DNA of 64,000 nucleotides. Source: Rhodococcus sp. WMMA185 (GTDB lineage: Bacteria; Actinomycetota; Actinomycetes; Mycobacteriales; Mycobacteriaceae). The notes below the pieces were generated by a model, which made no database searches, was not told the DNA's origin, and saw only the letters and a list, made by a program, of their open reading frames with translations. Position numbers and translations under genes: made by a program. Shown piece after piece: positions 37,301 through 46,065 of this stretch (positions within the stretch are counted from its first letter, which is position 1; the number at the start of each line of letters is the position of its first letter). The stretch covers positions 2,798,501 through 2,862,500 of the forward strand of contig NZ_CP017014.1 of the NCBI RefSeq assembly GCF_001767395.1, given 5' to 3'.

Positions 37301-38128
37301 CTATTCGAGGTCGTCGACGAATTGGCCGACTTCCTTGACGAACCGTTCTGGGTCCTCGACGAAAGGCCCATGTTCACATCCGTCCCAGAAGGACACCTGC
37401 GCATTCGGAATGAGATCGGCCGCATGTATGCCCGTAGCGACGTCAACGACCGAGTCCTTTGTTCCGTGCACCACGAACGCCGGAATATCGAGCGACCGCA
37501 GCAGGTCATCGTGACTCGCCGTACGACGGAACAGTGCCGCCCGGACTCGTGGCGGAGTGCTGAGGCTGGCACCCAACAGCGCCTGCAACTGCGAGCCCTT
37601 GCCCTCCGGTGGACCTGTCAGGGAGGTTCCGAAATCTCCGAGAGCACGGATCGCGGCGCGCGGATCATCGGACATCACATCGGGAATCGCGGCGCGCATC
37701 GTCGATCCGATCTGTTCGCCCTTCTCACCGCGACCCTTGCTGGTAATCGCCGAGACGAAGACGACAGCGTCAACCGCGCCGGTTCCGTGTGCTTCCAGGT
37801 AGTCGCAGATCACGAGACCGCCGTAGGACCAACCGAGCAGCACTGCCCCGGACGTGACACCTTCCGCCTCCAGCACCGCATCAACGTCCCCCGCCCAGAC
37901 GGTGGAGTCGTCGTATCCGGTGTCGGGTGCGCCTGAGTATCCGTGCCCGCGCAGGTCCACAGCGATAACCCGATATCGACTCGCGAATTCGTCGAGCACA
38001 GCCGCTCCCCAACATTTGGAGGACTGCGCCCAACCGTGCAGAAGAACCAGGGGGCGCGCGTCGGGGGCACCGGTCACGGAGTAGACCAAGGAGGTCCCGT
38101 CGATGCCGACAGCTTCACGAATGGCCAT
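37301..38128 (-). CDS. Alpha/beta hydrolase
   Basis: The 275-residue protein has the alpha/beta-hydrolase order: oxyanion HGWAQSSKCW, RVIAVDLRGHGYSG, nucleophile elbow GWSYGG, Asp in FVVHGTKDSVVD, and His in GCEHGPFVEDP. It resembles non-haem chloroperoxidase/esterase-like hydrolases, but the substrate is unknown. ATG at 38128 is the first sensible start; the frame extends upstream without a ribosome site. It is 33 bp from the mshA start, in the same direction, so it may share its transcript. Confidence 0.85.
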   Translation of the reverse strand: MAIREAVGIDGTSLVYSVTGAPDARPLVLLHGWAQSSKCWGAAVLDEFASRYRVIAVDLRGHGYSGAPDTGYDDSTVWAGDVDAVLEAEGVTSGAVLLGWSYGGLVICDYLEAHGTGAVDAVVFVSAITSKGRGEKGEQIGSTMRAAIPDVMSDDPRAAIRALGDFGTSLTGPPEGKGSQLQALLGASLSTPPRVRAALFRRTASHDDLLRSLDIPAFVVHGTKDSVVDVATGIHAADLIPNAQVSFWDGCEHGPFVEDPERFVKEVGQFVDDLE

Positions 38129-38247
38129 GAAGCCACGATAGAGGCATCCCGTGTAGCGGTCTCCGCCACAACGAACCGCCGCTTCTGGCACGGGCTCGAG
38201 TCACCGTTCACTTCCGTCGGCTTCGGACACGTGCGAGTATTGCGCTC

Positions 38248-39021
38248 ATGAGTGTCCTGGTGTGTTTCCACGCCCATCCCGATGACGAAGTATTCACTAC
38301 CGGCGGCGTAATGCGTCAGGCCGCGGATGCAGGCCATCGCGTCGTCGTGGTGACTGCCACCGACGGAGCGCTCGGCGAGGCCCCCGAAGGCATTCTGTCC
38401 GAGGGAGAGTCGCTCGCTGAGCGGCGCCGCCGCGAACTCGAGAACTCGACAAGCCTCCTGGGCGCCGGTCGTGTGGTGCTGCTGCATTACGCGGACTCCG
38501 GAATGGCCGGATCACCCGAGAACGACAACCCTGCGGCTTTCTGTAATGCCGACATCGAGGAGGCGGCCTCCCGACTCGCCGCAGTTCTCGTCGAGGAAGC
38601 CGCCGACGTGATCACGATCTACGACCCCAACGGCGGCTACGGCCATCCCGACCACGTTCAGGTTCATCATGTGGGAGTCCGCGCGGCCGAGCTGGCCGGT
38701 GTCCTTCACGTGTACGAGGCAGCCCCGAGCCGCGATCACCTCCGACGTCTGATGGCCCTGAATCCCGAGTGGTCCGACCAGACCCAACCCCCGGACATCG
38801 ACACCTTCGGCCTGCCGGAATCGGAGCTCACCACGATTGTGGACGTCAGCGGCGTGATGGATGCCAAACGTGCCGCCATGCACGCGCATGCCACCCAGAT
38901 CGGCGATTTCGGGCCATTCCTGCACATGCCCGAGGACCAGCTGCGTGAGGCGTTCGGTAGGGAATGGTTCCGCCGACGCGGTGCACCCGCCGGACTGACG
39001 GAGTCGGCACTCCCCTTGTGA
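38248..39021 (+). CDS. PIG-L (LmbE-like) family deacetylase
   Basis: The 257-residue protein has the zinc motif AHPDDE near residue 9 (VCFHAHPDDEVFTTGG) and the later His-containing GGYGHPDHVQVHH. PIG-L enzymes remove acetyl groups from GlcNAc-containing molecules; MshB and Mca of the mycothiol pathway belong here. It is divergent from the mshA-side hydrolase gene, about 1 kb from mshA, so a role with GlcNAc-inositol or a mycothiol conjugate is attractive, but it is shorter than typical MshB (about 300 residues). ATG at 38248 is used. Confidence 0.87.
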   Translation: MSVLVCFHAHPDDEVFTTGGVMRQAADAGHRVVVVTATDGALGEAPEGILSEGESLAERRRRELENSTSLLGAGRVVLLHYADSGMAGSPENDNPAAFCNADIEEAASRLAAVLVEEAADVITIYDPNGGYGHPDHVQVHHVGVRAAELAGVLHVYEAAPSRDHLRRLMALNPEWSDQTQPPDIDTFGLPESELTTIVDVSGVMDAKRAAMHAHATQIGDFGPFLHMPEDQLREAFGREWFRRRGAPAGLTESALPL

Positions 39022-39056
39022 TGCGCCGAGCTGATTCCATGCAGGAAGATTGACGT

Positions 39057-40088
39057 ATGTCGCGACTTCTCCGGGCATATCGGGCAACCGGCGCCGACCT
39101 GCCGTTCGGGAACGTGCTGCCCGCACACGACGTCGCGATGGAAGGGTATTTCTGGCGGTTCACCCAGCCCGCCACCGGCGAGGTCGTGATCGCCTTGGCC
39201 GGGATCAACCGGGCCGCGGACGGCCACTGGTCCACGCTCGGCCTGGCGGGTCACCCCGCTCCCTTCGTGCGTACCTCCGCACATCCTGATGGCTCCGCAG
39301 ACCGTTCCGGGCTCGGTGCGTTCGCGGGCGACGCATTCCACGGATCGGACGACCGCCTTCGAGTGAATCTCGGTCCGGACGCACGCCTCGATGTCCGGAT
39401 CACCGGACAGGTCGGGTGGCCGCGGCGCAGACTCGGCGGATCCAGCTTCTTTCATTCCCTGCCCGCATTGAACCAGTACTGGCATCCGTGGTTGCTCGGA
39501 GGAAGAGTGGAAGGTAGTGCAGTCCTGGGCGACACCGAGATCGACCTCGACGGCTCGCAGGTCTACGGCGAAAAGAACTGGGGCAAGGGCGGTTTCCCCG
39601 AGTCGTGGTGGTGGGGCCAGGCCCAGGGTTTCGCCGACCGGCGGGCCTGTGTAGCGTTCGCCGGCGGAGAGGTCGTACTGGGCCGACTCCGCACCGAGGT
39701 CACATCCCTCGTCGTCGTACTACCCGACGGTGCTCTCGTTCGCCTCTGCAATCCGATCACCTCCCCTGTCCGCGCTCACGTCACAGACGAACGGTGGTCA
39801 CTGAAGGGTCGCAGCCGTACATGGAGCATCGAGATCGAGGGGCGTTCCCCACTCGGAGCAGCCCACGTGCTGCCAGTCCCGCTCCCGACGGAGCGCCGCA
39901 ACATTCCCGGCGCTCTCGAACATCTCGGCGGCTCCATGAGTGTCACGGTTCGCCGCCACGGCAAGCTCGTGTGGGCGGACGAATCCCCACTGGCGGCGCT
40001 AGAGCACGGTGGAATCAGCCGAGCCCGTGCGGAATTGCTCAGGCGCGGCGCAGAGGCAGGGGCGACGTCCGCACCCCCGGTCAGTTGA
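39057..40088 (+). CDS. Tocopherol-cyclase-like protein
   Basis: The 343-residue protein resembles the lipocalin-like tocopherol cyclase family (PF14249), mainly in YGEKNWGKGGFPESWWWGQAQGF and the preceding GGSSFFHSLPALNQYWHPWLLGG. Plant and cyanobacterial members close the chromanol ring of tocopherol; the actinobacterial members have no proven role. AGGAAG lies 9 bp before ATG 39057. It follows the PIG-L gene by 35 bp. Its stop codon is in frame with, and directly abuts, the plasmid-derived fragment at 40089, so its natural C terminus may have been altered. Confidence 0.72.
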   Translation: MSRLLRAYRATGADLPFGNVLPAHDVAMEGYFWRFTQPATGEVVIALAGINRAADGHWSTLGLAGHPAPFVRTSAHPDGSADRSGLGAFAGDAFHGSDDRLRVNLGPDARLDVRITGQVGWPRRRLGGSSFFHSLPALNQYWHPWLLGGRVEGSAVLGDTEIDLDGSQVYGEKNWGKGGFPESWWWGQAQGFADRRACVAFAGGEVVLGRLRTEVTSLVVVLPDGALVRLCNPITSPVRAHVTDERWSLKGRSRTWSIEIEGRSPLGAAHVLPVPLPTERRNIPGALEHLGGSMSVTVRRHGKLVWADESPLAALEHGGISRARAELLRRGAEAGATSAPPVS

Positions 40089-41414
40089 TCCAAGGCCGCG
40101 GCCACCGGAGATCCCGTCTACGTCCAGGCCATCGAACAGCAGGTCTTCGTCGACGGCCTCGAATCCGAGCAGACGATGATCGCCAACGCCAACGCCAACG
40201 CCTCCCGCCACGCCGCGATCGACCGCCTCGACCGCACCACCGCCCGCCTCGACCACGCTTTGCCGGCACTGAACGACCACGCCGCCAAGGCCACCGCGTG
40301 GCTGGGAATCGAGGACCGCTCCCGCCGCATGATCACCATCGACGGGCACACCATCGCCGACAACGACAGTGAACACCTGGTTGCAGCCCTGCAAAACATG
40401 CTGCGAACCAAATACATTGATGCCCGGCAGGTCAACAGCGACAAACCGATCGACATGTTCACCATCGGCGGCATCACCATCACCGGCCGCTACTCGCGGA
40501 TCAGTGACGTGCTGCAACTGTCGGCCACCCCCGGAGGGCACCGCCACATCGACCACACCAAAGCCGTCGAAGCGATGTCGAGCGCCACCGCCGCTCGCGG
40601 CATCATCCAACAGGTCCGCAACCTCGTCAAAGTCCTCCCGCAGGACGCAACCGACGCTCACCGGCAGCTCGAACGAGCCCGCACCCGCCGCGACGAACTC
40701 GCCGCCATCCCCGACGCCGAGTTCACCCGCACCGAAGAACTCGCCCGAGCCCGCTACACGCTCGCCGAACTCAAAGCCGAGGTCAACGCCCGCGAGAACT
40801 CCCCCGAAGCCCTCGCCTCCCGCGGCGAGGACCTCGACCGCCGCCGCTCCGAGGGCCTCTACCCCAAGTGGTCACTGGACTTGAACCCCACCCGCGCCCA
40901 CGCAGAAAAGGAGAAGACCACCGAGGCCGCACTCGCCGCGTCCGTACCCGACAAAATGGCCGCCTACGCCGAGCAGTGGAACGCCGGCGCCGACGACCGC
41001 GCCCAAGCCCGCACCAACGACCCCTGGAAACCCCGCTCCGCGGACGGCTCCCACTTCCAGTACGGCGGCGACCGCGACAGCGGACAAGCCGGGGCCAGCA
41101 TCCACTGGACCGACCGGGCATGGCACTGGACGGCCTGGAGCGCCGACGGCAACAAGACCAGCGACTTCGAAGACCGCCGCGACACCGCCCGCCACGCAGC
41201 CGAAGCCGCCCTCAAACGCTTCGAGAAGGAACCAGCGGCCGCGGCCGCCGGGCAGGAGGTCACACTCCACGCCGACACCGCCCGGGACACCGGTCACCCG
41301 CACCCACTGAAGGCCATGCTCGCCAACCAAACCCCCACCACACCCGCCCGCAACCGCGAGCACCGGCCACAGCCCGCCCCCACCCGCGGCAGTGGCACCG
41401 ACCGCGGTCTGTAG
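40089..41414 (+). pseudogene. C-terminal fragment of a large plasmid-type helicase/methylase protein
   Basis: The frame is open from the stop codon of the preceding gene, starting SKAAATGDPVYVQAIEQQV, with the first ATG at 40176, and ends in TAG at 41412. The opening KAAATGDP followed by a helical segment is like the region after the helicase core in very large DEAD/SNF2-type proteins of actinobacterial linear and conjugative plasmids. The visible 440 residues are helical and charged with no helicase motif, then a WHWTAWSADGNKT-type C-terminal domain. It therefore looks like a truncated 3' end fused to the chromosome. Family identity is moderate. Confidence 0.65.
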
Positions 41415-41415
41415 G

Positions 41416-41516
41416 TTCGCACCGCCCGACAGTGCGATGCCCCCTGACCCGCCTCGTGCGGATCGGGGGCATCGTTTTTCGGGGGAGTCGCTCACCCAGG
41501 GCTGTCAACCGCGACA
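41416..41516 (+). repeat. Terminator module, copy A
   Basis: This ~100-bp segment after the helicase fragment is about 75% identical by eye to 46066-46170 (copy B), in direct orientation. Both start with GCACCGCCCGACAGTGCGAT, contain a GATGCCC/GGGCATC hairpin, and end near GTCAACCG. The end of copy A also resembles the last codons of the DUF4913 gene read on the minus strand. Confidence 0.7.
41435..41479 (+). terminator. Rho-independent terminator after the helicase fragment
   Basis: The arms CGATGCCCCC and GGGGGCATCG enclose an inner CCG/CGG pairing, and are followed on the plus strand by TTTTTC. It begins 20 bp after the stop of the helicase fragment. Confidence 0.85.
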
Positions 41517-41706
41517 GTTTTCGACGAGCGGTCGACTACGGATGGCGGCGGTTTGGAATTCATGAACATCTCCGCTAAAGTACGCCCACGATTCAGCAGC
41601 TTTACCAAAAATATATATTCTTGTGGCTATTCCGTGACCTTTGTGAATGGTCCGATCCAGCGGGTATCGGTCGCTGACCGACATCCCCTCCGTCAGACAG
41701 GTTCCA

Positions 41707-43374
41707 ATGACAAGACAGGTACCAATCCCGAGTCCTACACGTCCGAAACGCCTTTCGGCCTCTAAGGCAGGCGTTGTGGTCTCGATGGTGGCCCTACTCC
41801 TCGTCGGTGGCGGTGTCGCCGTGGCGCAACCCACCACCACGGAAGCAGCACCGGTGGAAACGACAATGGAGCCGGAGACCCCGACCACCACGACTGAAGC
41901 AGCACCGACAACGACCACGGAAGAGGCGGAAGCACCCGCTGAGGAGGTCGCACCGACCACCACCGAAGAGGTGGTGGCACCGGAAACGACCACTCCCCCG
42001 ACCACAACGAAGGCCACGGTGGATCCCGAACCGTCGGTGAGCGCCGACACCAGCACCACCGCACCGGAGGCCAAGTCTTCCGCCGCGAAACCGCCCGTAT
42101 CCTTACCGGATCAGGCCCGGGCCTACGAGGTACCGGCCGAGCCGAAGAAACCGCTCGACAAGTGGGCGCCGACGAAGAACCCGAATGCCACGATCATCCC
42201 GGGGCAGATGCGTTCGGACCGGGAGGAAATCCCCGAGGGCTACACCAAGGAAGAAGCCGACCTGGCCGAGACCATGGAAGCCGAACTGGAAACCACCCAA
42301 CTGAAGACCACCAGCACGAAGACTCTGGCCTGCCAGGTGTTCTGGCCGGCACCGTACGAGGTGTGCGGGGCCATCCTCGACAAGTACAACTCGTTGGGCG
42401 GCCCGCTGAGCTTCCTGCTCTTGCCCACCTCGAACGAGTTGGTCAACCCCGACGGATACGGGCGTCGAAACACCTTCCAGAACGGGCCGATCTACTGGTC
42501 TCCCGCCACTGGTGCCCACCCGGTGGTCAACCACTTCTATCACTCCTGGGCCAGCCACGGCTGGGAGGGCGGCTTCCTCGGCTACCCCAAAACTGACGAG
42601 ATCGTCCTCAACGGGGGACGACTGCAGGACTTCGAGGGCGCAACCATCTACTGGAGCCCGCTCACCGGTGCTCACCCGGTCGGTGGGGCCATCCGCGACA
42701 AATGGGCCGAAACCGGCTGGGAGAACGGCCCCCTCGGTTACCCCACCAGTGATGAGAAACTGCTTCCCGACGGTGTCGGCCGGATGAACTCGTTCCAGTA
42801 CGGCGTCATCTACTGGTCACCGACCACCGGCGCACACCCCGTGGTGGGCGATGTGCTGTTCTGGTGGGCACTCCAGGGGTACGAGCAAAGTTCCTACGGA
42901 TATCCGGTGGGTGACGGCTACACGGTACGAGACCGCGCTGCACAGGACTTCCAGAATGGGACGATCGGCGTGAACGTCCTCAGCGACGTCAATCAGCAGT
43001 TCTACGACTGTGTGCTGAATCTGCAGCATCCTCACGTTTCGACACACAGTTCAGGCTGGGATGCCAGCGTTCTCGCTACGGCGAAGTGCTCCGATCCCAA
43101 ACTCTTCATCGAAGCCCACACCGAGCTGTGGTACGCGCCCGAATGCGACGGAATATTCGGATGTGGGAGTGTGCAGTACATCGAAAGGAACACCGGCAGT
43201 ATCGGCGATGGCGAGACCCCGAAAGTGCTCCCACAACTCCGGCATGCAACGGCGATGCCCTGCATGGATGGCGAGTACTGGGCCGAAACCGAGTTCATCA
43301 TCATCAACGCAGACGGCGGGGAACTGCGCGAGACGCACCGCACTCCCAAGACGTATGTGACGTGCCCGGACTGA
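41707..43374 (+). CDS. Secreted LGFP-repeat protein
   Basis: The 555-residue protein starts with a signal peptide (basic MTRQVPIPSPTRPKRLSASK, then VVVSMVALLLVGGGVAVAQ). A 100-residue Thr/Pro/Glu-rich stretch follows, likely spanning or coating the wall, then a block of LGFP repeats between about residues 220 and 400, marked by GPIYWSPATGAHPV, GATIYWSPLTGAHPV and GVIYWSPTTGAHPV, each with a G-x-LGYP-type turn. LGFP repeats bind the cell envelope in mycolata. The C-terminal domain has six or more Cys residues and no enzyme motif. ATG 41707 has AGG at 6 bp and gives the signal peptide. Confidence 0.83.
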   Translation: MTRQVPIPSPTRPKRLSASKAGVVVSMVALLLVGGGVAVAQPTTTEAAPVETTMEPETPTTTTEAAPTTTTEEAEAPAEEVAPTTTEEVVAPETTTPPTTTKATVDPEPSVSADTSTTAPEAKSSAAKPPVSLPDQARAYEVPAEPKKPLDKWAPTKNPNATIIPGQMRSDREEIPEGYTKEEADLAETMEAELETTQLKTTSTKTLACQVFWPAPYEVCGAILDKYNSLGGPLSFLLLPTSNELVNPDGYGRRNTFQNGPIYWSPATGAHPVVNHFYHSWASHGWEGGFLGYPKTDEIVLNGGRLQDFEGATIYWSPLTGAHPVGGAIRDKWAETGWENGPLGYPTSDEKLLPDGVGRMNSFQYGVIYWSPTTGAHPVVGDVLFWWALQGYEQSSYGYPVGDGYTVRDRAAQDFQNGTIGVNVLSDVNQQFYDCVLNLQHPHVSTHSSGWDASVLATAKCSDPKLFIEAHTELWYAPECDGIFGCGSVQYIERNTGSIGDGETPKVLPQLRHATAMPCMDGEYWAETEFIIINADGGELRETHRTPKTYVTCPD

Positions 43375-43500
43375 ACCAATCAAGGCGAGACCCCGGAATC
43401 GATACCTGAGCGGACACCGCGCGAGTCCTGCAGTTCTGGTTCGTTCCCAATTCGGTTTGGCCTGGGAACCGGGAAAAGCATGACCGGGATCGGAGTGAAA

Positions 43501-43535
43501 GCAGAGGGAGGGCTGGAATCCAGCCCTCCCTCTGC
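43501..43535 (+). terminator. Terminator hairpin after the LGFP protein gene
   Basis: GCAGAGGGAGGGCTGGA and TCCAGCCCTCCCTCTGC are perfect 17-bp complements around a single base. It lies 127 bp after the LGFP stop, and no T-run follows. Confidence 0.85.
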
Positions 43536-43649
43536 ACCTAACCCGATTGTGTAAGTCCACGAAAACGCTGCGAGAAGCTAGGGACTGCCAGACCCGGCCG
43601 TCGATTCCGTGACCACAACCGGTCGTGTCCGCTGTGGCATGGTCTGAGT

Positions 43650-44393
43650 ATGGACGGCACATGGCACCTCGATGACATTTGCTCGGACGACTCGGCGGGG
43701 CAGTGGATCATCGACAACATACGGAACTTCGACGGCACAGTGGGTTCGCTGCTTCCCCTAGTTTTCCCGGTGTATTCCCGGATCCTGCATCCCGCAGCAA
43801 GGATCGGGCAGACGGGTGCGCCCGCAGTTCGGACGCCGGTGACATGGCAAGAGGTCGCCGACGTCAGCAATGCGGTCATCCATCAGACGGTGGAGTGGGG
43901 GTCGATTCTCGAAGCGGGGGCGACCACTCCTGCCAGCGATACTCGCGATCAACTCTGGGACGAAGAGCCATCCACCGGGGAACTCCCCCTGCCCCAGCGG
44001 TCGGCGCTTGCTGCTGTGCTGGAACGCTTCACCAGGACCCCTGATGATTGCTGGTTCGGAGTCTGGGAGGGAAATAGCTACCTCGGTGTGGATCCCCATG
44101 GTCCTCGTCTTCACCTGCCCCAGCGGTCGATGCTCCTCTTCCGCGGCCCGGTAGGGGCAGCGGTGAACACATTCCAGGGGCACGGCCCCAATGTGTGGTG
44201 GCCTGCAGACCAGGCCTGGTGCGTGGCGACAGATATCGACCTGATGTCGACATATATCGGTGCGTCGACGGAAGCAAGTAGGGCGGTGGCAGCAGAGGCC
44301 ACACTCGAAGTTGTCGGTGCATCGAAGGATCAACGCGTGACGTGGGACAGTGACGGAATTAATCCGCTGCCGGATCGCCCCTACGGCCGCTGA
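43650..44393 (+). CDS. Hypothetical protein (no signal peptide)
   Basis: This 247-residue soluble, slightly acidic protein has no motif that can be named with confidence. It contains several Trp-rich stretches (TWQEVADVSNAVIHQTVEWGSIL, DDCWFGVWEGNSYLG, PNVWWPADQAWCVATDIDLMSTYIG), and FTRTPDDCWFGVWEG followed by LHLPQRSMLLFRGP suggests an immunity- or SUKH-like alpha/beta protein, but that is only an impression. No clear ribosome site precedes ATG 43650. It lies alone between the LGFP gene and an oppositely oriented XRE regulator, inside the accessory island. Confidence 0.65.
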   Translation: MDGTWHLDDICSDDSAGQWIIDNIRNFDGTVGSLLPLVFPVYSRILHPAARIGQTGAPAVRTPVTWQEVADVSNAVIHQTVEWGSILEAGATTPASDTRDQLWDEEPSTGELPLPQRSALAAVLERFTRTPDDCWFGVWEGNSYLGVDPHGPRLHLPQRSMLLFRGPVGAAVNTFQGHGPNVWWPADQAWCVATDIDLMSTYIGASTEASRAVAAEATLEVVGASKDQRVTWDSDGINPLPDRPYGR

Positions 44394-44509
44394 GTTCCGT
44401 GTCCGTGTGACCGCGTCGCGGCATCTGCATCCTGTAGCCCAGAGGTGCCAGATGGTCGTCGAGCGTCGCTGACGCAGCGTTTCCTGGTCTGCCCCTTACC
44501 GGTTCGGAA

Positions 44510-44770
44510 CTACTTGCGATCCAGCGAGTCCTGAACCGTCTGAAGCAACTTCAGCCAGGATATGTTGAGTACTTCGGCGATTGCGGCCAGTTCAGGGAGT
44601 TGCACGTCTCGTTTGCCGCTCTCGATTTTCTGCAGTGTCGACTCTTTGAGTCCGGCGCGTTCGCCTAGTTCTGCCAGGCTGAGGCCCTGCCGATCACGCA
44701 ACGCCCGGATCTCGCCAGCAATCGCCGCACGTATTTCGCCGGTGTCGACTATCTGCCGTTCTGCGTTCAT
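44510..44770 (-). CDS. XRE-family helix-turn-helix regulator
   Basis: The 86-residue protein is a single Cro/CI-type HTH domain: ALRDRQGLSLAELGERAGLKESTLQKIESGKRDVQLPELAAIAEVL, about residues 24-70, with one N-terminal helix before it. ATG at 44770 is the first Met close to the domain; the frame continues upstream to 44917 without a ribosome site. It is divergent from the secreted-protein gene at 45005 with a 234-bp gap and so may regulate it. Such small regulators are typical of mobile islands. Confidence 0.82.
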   Translation of the reverse strand: MNAERQIVDTGEIRAAIAGEIRALRDRQGLSLAELGERAGLKESTLQKIESGKRDVQLPELAAIAEVLNISWLKLLQTVQDSLDRK

Positions 44771-45004
44771 GCCGAGCAATGTAGCCGGATCCGAATCCCC
44801 GGCCAAACCATCCTCAAACAACCCCGAACCATCAAGGCCATGAGGTGAGCACGATGCGCGGTCAACGTTCTTGTCGGTTGCCGCACACGCGAGGCCCGCG
44901 ATCTCTGATTCGCCCAATTTGTCCGTACAACTAGGTTGGTGCGGCTAGCCTCTCGTGAGAAACATACAAATCGGTATGTTCATTCGATTATCGAAAGGAT
45001 ATCT

Positions 45005-45571
45005 GTGAAAATACTAGCCAGAGCAGGTATCTCGATCGTCGCGGTTGCCGCGATCGCTTCATTCGGCCAGGGTGTTGCCGCTGCCGAGGTCGTACCGGAC
45101 CCAACCGCGGAATCCGTTGCCGAACTGCAGACGACCTTGGAGTCCCAGGGCATCATCCCAGAGGTCAGCACCAGCAAGGGTGTGCAGACTAAGGAATACG
45201 ACGTAACCCAACCCGGGGGCCCGCGGGTCGTCATCGAGACCACCGAGCCAGCGCCTTTGGCTCCGGGCGAGATCGCACCGAAGCTCCGCGCGGGGTTCGG
45301 CAACGGAATCTATCTCTACCTGAACCACACGGATCAGACAGTGCTGGCTACCGGTGGCGCAGCGGCGCTGGGTATCGCCGTCTGCGCCATTCCGGGTATC
45401 GGCCAAGCCGGCTGTGCGAGTGCGGTGGGTGCGTTAGCCGGCGCGGCCGCGTACATTGCAACGAACGGCTTCTGCACAAAACCCTCCACAGGTTCGGCTT
45501 CTACCCCAGGTGAGCTGGAGATCAACTATTTAGACTTCCCTAACCCACTCCCTTCATTCAAATGCGTCTGA
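45005..45571 (+). CDS. Small secreted protein with Gly/Ala-rich hydrophobic segment (bacteriocin-like)
   Basis: The 188-residue protein begins with a signal peptide (MKILARAGISIVAVAAIASFGQGVAAAE). A polar segment of about 75 residues follows, then a motif GFGNGIYLYLNHTDQTVL and a strongly hydrophobic stretch ATGGAAALGIAVCAIPGIGQ plus AGCASAVGALAGAAAYIA, with Cys residues there and near the end (FCTKP, KCV). A mature hydrophobic, cysteine-paired tail after a polar pro-region is like some bacteriocins; this is inference. GTG 45005 follows AAAGGA by 6 bp. The gene overlaps the next one by 10 bp. Confidence 0.75.
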   Translation: MKILARAGISIVAVAAIASFGQGVAAAEVVPDPTAESVAELQTTLESQGIIPEVSTSKGVQTKEYDVTQPGGPRVVIETTEPAPLAPGEIAPKLRAGFGNGIYLYLNHTDQTVLATGGAAALGIAVCAIPGIGQAGCASAVGALAGAAAYIATNGFCTKPSTGSASTPGELEINYLDFPNPLPSFKCV

Positions 45572-45768
45572 GGAAAAACGAGGTCCGCGGCCTGACCGCC
45601 GGTTTGGTGATTCTGGCGGTAGTTTCGATCGTCGCTAGTGTGCAGTCGCGTTCCTGGGCCCTGTTGGCGGAGATCGTCATCGTGGGGCTAATTTTCTGTG
45701 CTGCAGCGCTTGTGGTGGTTCGTCTATTGATCTCCCCGAAGGACGAACAACCGAAGAAGAAGGAGTGA
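45562..45768 (+). CDS. Small two-helix membrane protein, overlapping partner of the secreted protein
   Basis: The 68-residue protein has a basic start (MRLRKNEVRG), two predicted helices (about residues 11-27 and 32-56) and a Lys-rich cytoplasmic end (PKKKE). Its ATG lies inside the last codons of the secreted-protein gene in another frame, so the two are made together. Size and topology match many bacteriocin immunity proteins, but also general small membrane proteins; no family is recognised. A weak stem-loop (GTTGCC/GGCAAC) follows the stop. Confidence 0.75.
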   Translation: MRLRKNEVRGLTAGLVILAVVSIVASVQSRSWALLAEIVIVGLIFCAAALVVVRLLISPKDEQPKKKE

Positions 45769-46065
45769 CAGTTGCCTCAGCTTGTGGGGCAACGGCTTGG
45801 TCACACCGGGTGAGACTCACCGATGTCAAGGCGGTTCCATCGTTTCATCGGACAGTCCCACAGCGAACATGACAGGCCGGTGGTTTGACGTGGCGGTCGT
45901 CAGGTGAAATGGCGGCCCTATCCCATGTCAGATGCCTGTTCTACACTGCTCATGCGACGAGCAAGAGGTCGCCGCACACTGCCTCGGTCGACAAGGAATG
46001 TTCCCTGTAGGCCCTGATCCGGGAAGGATTTCTCGGATCGGCGCAGGTGCGGCGACCACTTTTCC
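45769..46065. other. 297-bp stretch without a supported gene
   Basis: After the weak stem-loop at 45771-45793 no open frame with a ribosome site, tRNA-like fold or repeat was found. It ends where terminator copy B begins, so a recombination junction probably lies near its right edge. Confidence 0.6.
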
